Assembly (NCBI GenBank): GCA_002343425.1
Contig: DDSO01000142.1
Location: forward strand, 757 to 39,924
Origin: Brevundimonas sp. UBA2388
GTDB lineage: Bacteria > Pseudomonadota > Alphaproteobacteria > Caulobacterales > Caulobacteraceae
Reading direction: 5' to 3'
Length of the DNA stretch: 39,168 nucleotides
The notes beneath the pieces are model-generated. The model did no database searches. It saw nothing but the letters and a program-made list of their open reading frames with translations, and had not been told where the DNA came from. How positions within the stretch are numbered: position 1 is the first letter of the stretch; every line of letters begins with the position of its first letter. Of the stretch, positions 32,567 through 39,168 are shown one piece after another. The translations under genes and the position numbers were made by a program.

Positions 32567-33794
32567 AACAGAGCAGGCGCATAGCCTGCTGAACGCCGCC
32601 GCCGTCCGCGAACGGGCCCATGAGATGCTGGCCATCGGCGTCGCCGGTGGTCTCGACCATTGGCGCGTCGACCTTGACCGCCTGCCGGAAACCGCGCGCT
32701 ACGTCGCCGCCGTGATCCGCGACCAGTATCCCACGCTGGCCGTCCCCTTCCACGCGCGCTGGCGGCATTTCGCCGTCGACGGCGTCGATCTGTGGAGCCC
32801 GGTGGCCGAGGCCCGCGACTGGCTCGACCCCGCCTCGCGGGCGCGGACCGAATTCGATCTGGCCATCGTCTCCGTCCTGCTCGACGCCGGTTCGGGTCCG
32901 GACTGGTCCTATCAGGACGCCCGCACCGGCCGAACCCTGACCCGGTCCGAAGGTCTGGCCATCGCCTCCCTGCGGATGTTCGAGGCCGGGGCCTTCTCGA
33001 TCACCGAGGACGACCCATGGCGCGTCGACGCCGTCGCCCTGACCTTCCTCACCGCCAATGATCTGGCCCGCGGATTCCAGGTCTCGGACAAGAATCCGCT
33101 GGTTGGCCTCGAGGGCCGCGCCGCCCTGTTGCGCCGCCTCGGCCAGGCCTGCCTTGCCGAGCCCGACCTGTTCGCGCTCGAGGACGAGCCCCGCCCCGGC
33201 GGCCTGTTCGACGCCATGGTCGACCGCGCCGACGATCAGGACCGCCTGCCCGCGCCAGTCATCCTCGAAGTCCTGCTGGAGGCCCTCGGTCCCGTCTGGC
33301 GCGACCGGCTCAACCTCGGCGGCGTCGATCTCGGCGACTGCTGGCGGCATCCGGCCCTCAAACGCGACGACGCCACCGACGGCCTCGTCCCGATCCACAA
33401 ACTGTCCCAGTGGCTCAGCTATTCGCTGGTCGAGCCGCTGCAGACGGCGGGGGTCGAGGTCTTCGACCTCGACGGCCTGACGGGTCTGGCGGAATACCGC
33501 AACGGCGGCCTGTTCATAGACCTCGGCGTGCTGACGCTGAAGGACCCCGCCGACGCCGCCAAAGCCTGGCCGGTCAGCGATCCGCTGGTGGTCGGCTGGC
33601 GCGCCATGACCGTAGCCTTGCTGGACAAGATCGCGCCTCTGGTCCGCGCCGAACTGGGCGTCACCTCCGAAGCCATGCCGCTGGCCAGCGTGCTGGAGGG
33701 CGGCACCTGGGCCGCGGGCCGCCGCGCCGCCGCCGAACGTCGACCCGGTGGCGGACCGCCCCTGACCATCCTCTCCGACGGGACCGTATTCTGA
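32553..33794 (+). CDS. URC4/Urg3 family protein (DUF1688), uracil catabolism
   Basis: A 413-residue cytosolic protein of the DUF1688 family, required for uracil degradation in the URC pathway but without a fixed biochemical role. Family features include [15 protein letters not shown] at the N-terminus, [30 protein letters not shown], and near the C-terminus [28 protein letters not shown]. The likely start is TTG 32553, which overlaps the end of URC1 by 14 bases; the next in-frame ATG (32625) would cut off the conserved start. The stop overlaps the upp start as TGATG, so all three genes are coupled. Confidence 0.9.
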   Translation: MSSSETEQAHSLLNAAAVRERAHEMLAIGVAGGLDHWRVDLDRLPETARYVAAVIRDQYPTLAVPFHARWRHFAVDGVDLWSPVAEARDWLDPASRARTEFDLAIVSVLLDAGSGPDWSYQDARTGRTLTRSEGLAIASLRMFEAGAFSITEDDPWRVDAVALTFLTANDLARGFQVSDKNPLVGLEGRAALLRRLGQACLAEPDLFALEDEPRPGGLFDAMVDRADDQDRLPAPVILEVLLEALGPVWRDRLNLGGVDLGDCWRHPALKRDDATDGLVPIHKLSQWLSYSLVEPLQTAGVEVFDLDGLTGLAEYRNGGLFIDLGVLTLKDPADAAKAWPVSDPLVVGWRAMTVALLDKIAPLVRAELGVTSEAMPLASVLEGGTWAAGRRAAAERRPGGGPPLTILSDGTVF

Positions 33795-34444
33795 TGACGA
33801 CGAAGCCCTTCAAAATGGACGGCGTCACCGTCGTCACCCACCCGCTGGTCCGACACAAGCTGTCGATCATGCGGGCGAAGGACACCTCGACCGCCCGCTT
33901 CCGCGACCTGCTGCGCGAGATCTCGACCCTGCTCTGCTATGAGGTCACTCGCGACCTGCCGCTCGAAGACTATCCGGTCGAGACCCCCGTCGGCCCGACC
34001 ACCGGCCAGCGCATCGCCGGCAAGAAACTGGTGTTCGTCCCCATCCTCCGCGCCGGCCTGGGGCTGGTCGAGGGGATGCTGGAGCTGGTCCCCTCCGCCC
34101 GGGTCGGCCACATCGGCCTGTATCGCGAGCCCGAGACGCTTGACGCCGTCGAATACTATTTCCGCGCGCCCGACGACGTCGCCGACCGGATGTGCATTGT
34201 CATCGACCCCATGCTGGCCACCGGCAACACCGCCGTCGCCGCCATCGAGCGGCTCAAGGAGCGCGGCGTCACCAACCTCCGCTTCGTCTGCCTCGTCGCC
34301 TCACCCGAGGGGCTGGAGCGGCTGCGCGGCTGGCACCCCGACGTACCGATCTGGACCGCCGCCGTGGACGACCGTCTCAACGAGCACGGCTATATCGTGC
34401 CGGGCCTGGGCGACGCGGGGGACCGGCTGTTCGGGACGCGCTAG
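33794..34444 (+). CDS. upp: Uracil phosphoribosyltransferase
   Basis: A 216-residue enzyme that makes UMP from uracil and PRPP. Family motifs are [14 protein letters not shown] at the N-terminus, [18 protein letters not shown], the PRPP-binding [11 protein letters not shown] and the uracil-binding C-terminus [16 protein letters not shown]. The length is normal. The ATG at 33794 overlaps the URC4 stop. In the URC pathway this activity (URC6 in yeast) turns uracil into the nucleotide that enters degradation, so here it may serve catabolism as well as salvage. Confidence 0.95.
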   Translation: MTTKPFKMDGVTVVTHPLVRHKLSIMRAKDTSTARFRDLLREISTLLCYEVTRDLPLEDYPVETPVGPTTGQRIAGKKLVFVPILRAGLGLVEGMLELVPSARVGHIGLYREPETLDAVEYYFRAPDDVADRMCIVIDPMLATGNTAVAAIERLKERGVTNLRFVCLVASPEGLERLRGWHPDVPIWTAAVDDRLNEHGYIVPGLGDAGDRLFGTR

Positions 34445-34454
34445 CGCGAAGGCC

Positions 34455-34799
34455 TCAGAGCCCGCCGAGCCAGCGCATCGCGAGCAGGATGAAGGCGATC
34501 ACGATCAAAGGTCCGAAGACCCGCAGCGTGTGGCGCGTGATCCGCTTGGGCAGGAAGGTATCGGAGACGCCGTTCCCGGCCCGGTCATACCGGGTGACGA
34601 GAGCCGTCATGGGACATTTCATCCCGCTGCCGACGAAGACGACGATCTCAACGCTGATCAGGGCCAGCGCCCACCACAGCCATGGGCCGCTGGCTCCGCT
34701 GATCCCGGCGTAGAGGAGCACGAAGACCGAAGTGGCCATCACCAGATAGACCGCCGTGTGCAGACCCCGGACGAGACCCAGGCGCTGTTCGTCGGTCAT
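34455..34799 (-). CDS. Small membrane protein of unknown function
   Basis: A 114-residue protein with three predicted membrane helices (about 13-33, 38-57 and 91-111). Between helices two and three is a hydrophilic loop with KCPMTALVTRYDRAGNGVSD; the CPxT pattern is similar to small quinol-like or DUF2784-type membrane proteins, but I cannot assign it with confidence. The ATG at 34799 is 12 bases after the stop of the large permease-peptidase gene on the same strand, so it may be the last gene of that operon. Its end is 11 bases from the upp stop on the other strand. Confidence 0.75.
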   Translation of the reverse strand: MTDEQRLGLVRGLHTAVYLVMATSVFVLLYAGISGASGPWLWWALALISVEIVVFVGSGMKCPMTALVTRYDRAGNGVSDTFLPKRITRHTLRVFGPLIVIAFILLAMRWLGGL

Positions 34800-34811
34800 C
34801 CGCCTGTCGCC

Positions 34812-37800
34812 CTACCCCACCGCCCGCACATTGTCGTTCGAGTCCCGGTCGATCCATTTGTTGTACGGATCGACGCCCGCGAACCGCGGCTCCCGCGTGG
34901 TGATGAAGCGCAGGGTCTGCACCCCCGACCGGATCGGACGGCGCTCCAGCAGGACCACGTCCTCCTCGTCGAAGCCGGCCTTGCCCGGCTCTGCGGCGAA
35001 GATTCCGACGTCGAACACCTCGTTCAGCGGCGAAGGCGTCTCGACCCCTTCGCCGTCCGCATAGAGTTTGCGGGCGTCGACTGTGACCGCGACGTCCCAG
35101 CGGCCGTCGGCGCGGCGGGTGGCCGTCACCCCGGTCGTCTTGACGTCATACAGGGTGATCTTCTCGAACAGGTCGGTGATCAGGGCCTGTTTGTCGGCCG
35201 GGGCCTCGGCGCGGATGGCGGCGATCAGGTCCAGCGAGCGCGGATAGGGCGCACCCCGGAAGGCGTATTGCGCCAGCACCCGGCGCAGGGCGCGGTTGAC
35301 CGCCTCCTCGCCGATCTGGTCGCGCAGCAGATACATGATCAGCCCGCCCTTCTGGTAGTGGATATAGCCCTGGTTCTCGACGCGCATGAGGGGCATCTCC
35401 TCCAGCCGCTCGGTCCCGCGCGCGCGCAGGTAACGGTCCAGCTCCTGCTTCAGGAAGCGACGAATCTGGTCCTTGCCGTACATCTTCTCCATGACCATCA
35501 GCGCCGAATACTGGGCCAGGGTCTCCGACAGGACGGTCATGCCCTGCTGGTTGGAGCCGACGACCTGGTGCGCCCACCATTGGTGCGCGAACTCATGGGC
35601 GCCGACGTAGGTTACATAGTCGACCTTGGTCGGGTCGCTGAGGTCGGCGATGAAGCCGAGGCCTTCGGACCAGGCGAAGGTGTTGGGATAGGACTGGGCG
35701 AAGCTGGCGTAGTCCGGGAACTCCACGATGCGCGCCTGCCGGAACTGGTAGGGGCTGAAATTGGCCTGGAAATAGTCCAGCGACGCGGACAGGGCGTCGA
35801 GCATCCGCGGCACGTTGCGGTCATGGGCGGCGTCATGGAAGACGACCATCTCGACCCCGTTGTGCATCCGCGCCGTCCGCTCATAGCGGGCCGACTGCAC
35901 CGAGAAAAAGTTCAGCACCGGCGACTCGGTCACGAACCGGCTGGTCCGGCGGCCGGCGTTGACGACGTCCGAGACCATCTGTCCGGGCGCGATCACCGTC
36001 TGGTCCGCCTCGGTGCTGATGGTGATGTCGGCCGTGACCCAGTCGGCGCCGATATAGTTGCGGGCGCGGGCGGATTCGTCTTCCAGCTTCGCCGGACGAA
36101 GTTCGGCCGGAAGACCCAATTTGCGGCGTTTGGTGCGGTCTGTCAGCAGGCCCTGACGGTCCATGCCGACCATCGGCGCGAACTCCATGTTGTTCACGAA
36201 GGTGCCGTTGTCGACGAGACGGGTGGTATTGCCATTGGCCTTGAAGCCGCGCTGCTCCAGCACCGACTCGAACGTGACAGTGCGGCGTTCGCCCGGCTGC
36301 ATCGGCGTGGCGAAACGGTAGATCCGGTACTCGAACTCCTCCCATTCCCGGGCGACGCTCGCGCCCTCGACGGTCAGGTCGACCATCTCAAGATCGCCGG
36401 TCCAGCGCAGGTGAACCTCTGGCATGGGCGCGCCGGTGTTGTTGACCAGCACATAGGTTCCGCGTGTCGTCAGCTTCGGCTGATGCGGGCGCAGATCCAT
36501 GACGAGGCGGACATCGGCCACCGATGGCTGGGGCGTGGTCTCGTAGCGCAGCAGGGCCTTCTCATAGGCGGCCTGTTCGGCCTCCTGCTGGGCCTGCGTC
36601 CGGTACTCGTTCCAGACGTTGGTGTTCATGTAGATGAAGACGCCCAGGCCGATGAAGGCCGCGAGGGCCGCCCCGCCGATCAGGCCCGCGGGCCCCATCA
36701 GCCGATGCGGCATCCGCTTCAGACGCGGCCACAGGCGCTGCTCCGTCCCGCGCCGCCACAGGGCGTAGGCCAGCACCAGCAGGATGATCGCGAAGGCGCT
36801 CCAGTAGGCGTCCAGCCAGGCCGCGAAGCCCGCGAAATCGCCCCGGCCGTTCATGTCCGACAGCGGCACGCCGATGCCCGCGCCATAGCGGTACAGGATG
36901 TGGTCGAAGCCAAGGTTCGACAGCACGATCGTGGAGATCAGGTAGACGACCATGATCGCCCAGCCGACAAACTTGTTGGGCGACAGCGCCTGCACGAAGA
37001 TCGCGAGCACAGCCAACTGGAGGAAGCTGAGCGACTGCGGGAAGACGTACCAGAGCAGGTATTTGCCCAGCTCATAGTCAGTGTGTCCCTTGATCGTCTG
37101 GGTTACCATGCCGGCCAGCACGCCGATCATCAGGGTCGAGATCAGCACCAGCGCGAGGGCCAGGGTCTTCGGAACCAGGAAGGTCCAGTCCGGCGTGGAC
37201 GAGGCGTCGACGATCTCGTGCACCTTGCGGTCCCGGTCCCGCCAGACCAGCTCGCCCGAATAGTAGATGGCGATGACGATTGAGATCAGGCCGAATGTCC
37301 CGGTCAGGCCGGCGATCACCACGCGCGTCACCAGCAGGATCGGCGCGCCGTAGATCTCGCCGGTGAAGAACAGCGTCGCAACGGCGAAGGCCATGGCCAG
37401 CAGGACGAGCACCACATAGGCGGGGCTCTTGAACACCAGCACCGTCTCGAACACGGCGCGTGACCACAGCTGGGTCATGCCGCTGGCGAAGCCGTAGCTG
37501 GGCTTCGGCAGGGCGCCGACGGGCGTGACGACCACGTCCTTCTCGACCAGCGCCTTCAGACGCTCCTGCTTCTTCAGCTTGGCCCCGCGCGGGGAGGGTC
37601 GGTACAGCAGATATGCGGCGGCGAGGAAGACAGCGCCGACCGCGGTCCAGATCACCCGGTTCCACAGCAGCACGCCTTCGATCGGCGCATTGAGCGTGTT
37701 CCGCTCGGCCGCCGTCCAGTATTTGGTGACCAGGGCATAGGCGCCCGAACCGAACGGCTCGGCCCAGGCCATGGCCGTCTCGAACTCAGGGCGCGAACCC

Positions 37801-38384
37801 AGCACGCCAGTCGAGGCCAGATAGGCGATCAGCACGGCCACGACGCCGATATAGGTCGCCATCATCGACCGGGTGATCGTCGCCAGCATGAAGAACAGGG
37901 CCGAGGTCAGGAACAGGCCCGTCAGGCCGAACACCCCATAGGCATAGGCATAGTCTCCAAGCCGCAGCGGCCCGATCGTCTCGGGATCGACCCATGGCAT
38001 GAAGGTGCCGAGCAGCGTGCCGATGGCGATGCTCATGTAGCAGAGCGCGACGGCGGCGAAGGCCCCGAAGAACCGGCCGTACAGATAGGCCCCCTTGGTG
38101 ATCCGGGTTGACAGGATCATCGGGCCAAAGCCGGTCTGGGTATCACGCGCGACGACGTTGGCGACGATCGCGGTCGTCGCCAGCATGAAGAAGACATTGA
38201 AGATGATATGCGCAGAGGCGAGGGCGAAGGGCGCGTTCTTGTTGACGATCCCGCCCGAACCGATCTGAACGTTTGGACTGGCAACCGCACCGAAGGCCAG
38301 CAGGCCGAAGACGATGGCGATGACCCAGAAGGCCGGCTGGCGCAGCTGGTAGCGGAATTCGAAGCTGGCGATCTTGGCGAACAT
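34812..38384 (-). CDS. ABC transporter permease fused to M1-family aminopeptidase
   Basis: A 1190-residue fusion. The N-terminal half (1-590) is an ABC-2-type permease with about twelve membrane helices in two sets (15-262 and 318-590). The C-terminal half is an M1 zinc peptidase: HEFAH (H930, E931, H934) and E954 in SETLAQY complete the HExxH-x18-E zinc site. The peptidase part follows a membrane helix near 572-588 and should face the periplasm. The usual GxMEN exopeptidase motif is not seen, so the exact activity is uncertain. The ATG at 38384 has GAGGA upstream and is ten bases after the stop of the ATPase gene. Similar permease/M1 fusions occur in other Proteobacteria and Bacteroidota; the substrate is unknown. 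Confidence 0.92.
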   Translation of the reverse strand: MFAKIASFEFRYQLRQPAFWVIAIVFGLLAFGAVASPNVQIGSGGIVNKNAPFALASAHIIFNVFFMLATTAIVANVVARDTQTGFGPMILSTRITKGAYLYGRFFGAFAAVALCYMSIAIGTLLGTFMPWVDPETIGPLRLGDYAYAYGVFGLTGLFLTSALFFMLATITRSMMATYIGVVAVLIAYLASTGVLGSRPEFETAMAWAEPFGSGAYALVTKYWTAAERNTLNAPIEGVLLWNRVIWTAVGAVFLAAAYLLYRPSPRGAKLKKQERLKALVEKDVVVTPVGALPKPSYGFASGMTQLWSRAVFETVLVFKSPAYVVLVLLAMAFAVATLFFTGEIYGAPILLVTRVVIAGLTGTFGLISIVIAIYYSGELVWRDRDRKVHEIVDASSTPDWTFLVPKTLALALVLISTLMIGVLAGMVTQTIKGHTDYELGKYLLWYVFPQSLSFLQLAVLAIFVQALSPNKFVGWAIMVVYLISTIVLSNLGFDHILYRYGAGIGVPLSDMNGRGDFAGFAAWLDAYWSAFAIILLVLAYALWRRGTEQRLWPRLKRMPHRLMGPAGLIGGAALAAFIGLGVFIYMNTNVWNEYRTQAQQEAEQAAYEKALLRYETTPQPSVADVRLVMDLRPHQPKLTTRGTYVLVNNTGAPMPEVHLRWTGDLEMVDLTVEGASVAREWEEFEYRIYRFATPMQPGERRTVTFESVLEQRGFKANGNTTRLVDNGTFVNNMEFAPMVGMDRQGLLTDRTKRRKLGLPAELRPAKLEDESARARNYIGADWVTADITISTEADQTVIAPGQMVSDVVNAGRRTSRFVTESPVLNFFSVQSARYERTARMHNGVEMVVFHDAAHDRNVPRMLDALSASLDYFQANFSPYQFRQARIVEFPDYASFAQSYPNTFAWSEGLGFIADLSDPTKVDYVTYVGAHEFAHQWWAHQVVGSNQQGMTVLSETLAQYSALMVMEKMYGKDQIRRFLKQELDRYLRARGTERLEEMPLMRVENQGYIHYQKGGLIMYLLRDQIGEEAVNRALRRVLAQYAFRGAPYPRSLDLIAAIRAEAPADKQALITDLFEKITLYDVKTTGVTATRRADGRWDVAVTVDARKLYADGEGVETPSPLNEVFDVGIFAAEPGKAGFDEEDVVLLERRPIRSGVQTLRFITTREPRFAGVDPYNKWIDRDSNDNVRAVG

Positions 38385-38394
38385 GATCCGGTCC

Positions 38395-39168
38395 TCAAGC
38401 CGCGCGGCGCGAGGCGTTGACGGTGGCCAGATAGACATCCTCCAGCCCGCTCTGTGCCAGTTCGAACCCGTCGCCCGGATTGGTGTCGGACAGGACGTGG
38501 ATCACGGTGCGACCGGCGAAGAGCCGGGTCGAGATCACATTGCGGCTGGCCTGCTGGGCCGCCAGATCAGCCTTGTCGATGGTCTTGCGCCAGACCCGGC
38601 CCTCGAGGGCGTGGGTCAGCTCGACCGGCGAGCCCTCCAGCTGGATCTTGCCGCCGGCCAGCACCGCCATGCGCGGGCACAGGTCGGTGACGTCCTCGAC
38701 AATATGGGTCGACAGGATGACCACGACATTCTCGCCTACCTCGGCGAGCAGATTGAGGAAGCGATTGCGTTCCTCCGGGTCGAGACCGGCGGTCGGCTCA
38801 TCGACGATGATCAGTTCGGGGTTGCCGATCAGGGCCTGGGCGATGCCGAACCGCTGGCGCATCCCGCCCGAGAATCCGGCCAGCGCCTTGCCGCGCACGG
38901 GCCACAGATTGACCTGGTGCAACAGGGCCTCGACCGTCGCCTTGCGGTCCTTGCCGTTGGAGATGCCCTTCAGCACCGCCATGTGGTCCAGCATGTCGTA
39001 GGCCGAGACGCGCGGATAGACGCCGAAATCCTGGGGCAGATAGCCGAGCACCCGGCGCAGCTGCTCGGGGTCCTTGACCACGTCGATGTCGCCGAAACGG
39101 ATCGACCCCGATGTCGGCGACTGCAGGGTGGCGATCGACCGCATCAGCGTCGACTTGCCCGCCCCGTT
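38395..39168 (-). CDS. ABC transporter ATP-binding protein (5' end outside window)
   Basis: The last 257 residues of an ABC ATPase; the frame is open to the window edge. It starts within the Walker A motif (NGAGKSTL). The Q-loop is YLPQDFGVYP, the ABC signature FSGGMRQRFG, the Walker B LIIVDEPTAGLDP and the H-loop STHIVEDV. A C-terminal extension of about 60 residues follows, as in export-type (DrrA/NatA-like) ATPases. It powers the permease-peptidase encoded ten bases downstream. Only about the first 40 residues are missing. Confidence 0.95.
   Translation of the reverse strand, partial: NGAGKSTLMRSIATLQSPTSGSIRFGDIDVVKDPEQLRRVLGYLPQDFGVYPRVSAYDMLDHMAVLKGISNGKDRKATVEALLHQVNLWPVRGKALAGFSGGMRQRFGIAQALIGNPELIIVDEPTAGLDPEERNRFLNLLAEVGENVVVILSTHIVEDVTDLCPRMAVLAGGKIQLEGSPVELTHALEGRVWRKTIDKADLAAQQASRNVISTRLFAGRTVIHVLSDTNPGDGFELAQSGLEDVYLATVNASRRAA

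Noticed and set aside
33939..37283. A 1114-residue open frame on the plus strand
   Set aside because: It runs out of frame through upp and antisense through the M1-permease gene and has no recognisable domain.

Overview
The window is about 39 kb of high-GC chromosomal DNA from an alphaproteobacterium, most likely Caulobacterales and close to Brevundimonas. This is an inference from overall gene content, very high GC third positions, SleB-type cell wall hydrolases, a DUF6481 protein, GANTC sites in promoters and promoters of the general stress sigma factor EcfG type (GGAAC-N16/17-CGTT). Coding density is high and short stop/start overlaps are common. I see no tRNA, rRNA, CRISPR array, insertion sequence, prophage or attachment site.

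Layout. 1-4221: the 3' end of carB, a tiny DUF1294 membrane protein with no normal start codon, a SLC1-type symporter, and the selD-mnmH pair that makes 2-selenouridine in tRNA. 4335-8950: an exported M20 amidohydrolase, two small unknown proteins, a glutathione S-transferase, greA, a VOC protein and an ELM1-family protein. 8947-10342: a glycine-rich membrane protein and thioredoxin reductase (trxB).

10358-20594 is a signalling, envelope and stress block. On the minus strand a SleB-type hydrolase is followed by a GAF-PAS-HWE histidine kinase and a single-domain response regulator. On the plus strand there is a 1349-residue hybrid kinase with five PAS domains and a GAF domain, then a second SleB-type hydrolase. 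A DUF6481 protein, a glycine-zipper lipoprotein and a 58-residue protein lie on the minus strand. Two perfect EcfG-type promoters and one near match precede the hybrid kinase, the lipoprotein and the 58-residue protein, so part of this block probably belongs to the general stress response.

20613-25142 is a minus-strand NAD biosynthesis operon: nadA, a 37-residue linking ORF, an M50 membrane protease, nadB, nadC. All but the last junction overlap. Two matching 19-bp palindromes upstream of nadA look like tandem operators. 25206-30853 holds an exported unknown protein, an outer-membrane barrel, an alkylation-repair pair (ogt and an Ada-AlkA-like protein lacking the glycosylase active-site region), a PadR-HAAS membrane pair and a short-chain dehydrogenase.

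31313-34444 is a compact operon for the URC uracil-degradation route (URC1/RibA-like, URC4/DUF1688, uracil phosphoribosyltransferase). 34812-39168 encodes an ABC ATPase (cut by the window edge) and a very large ABC permease fused to an M1 zinc aminopeptidase.

The most unusual points are the membrane protease plus microprotein embedded in the NAD operon, the Ada-AlkA protein missing its helix-hairpin-helix region with a perfect palindrome over its start codon, the symporter that lacks the NMDG motif, and the EcfG-promoter cluster.
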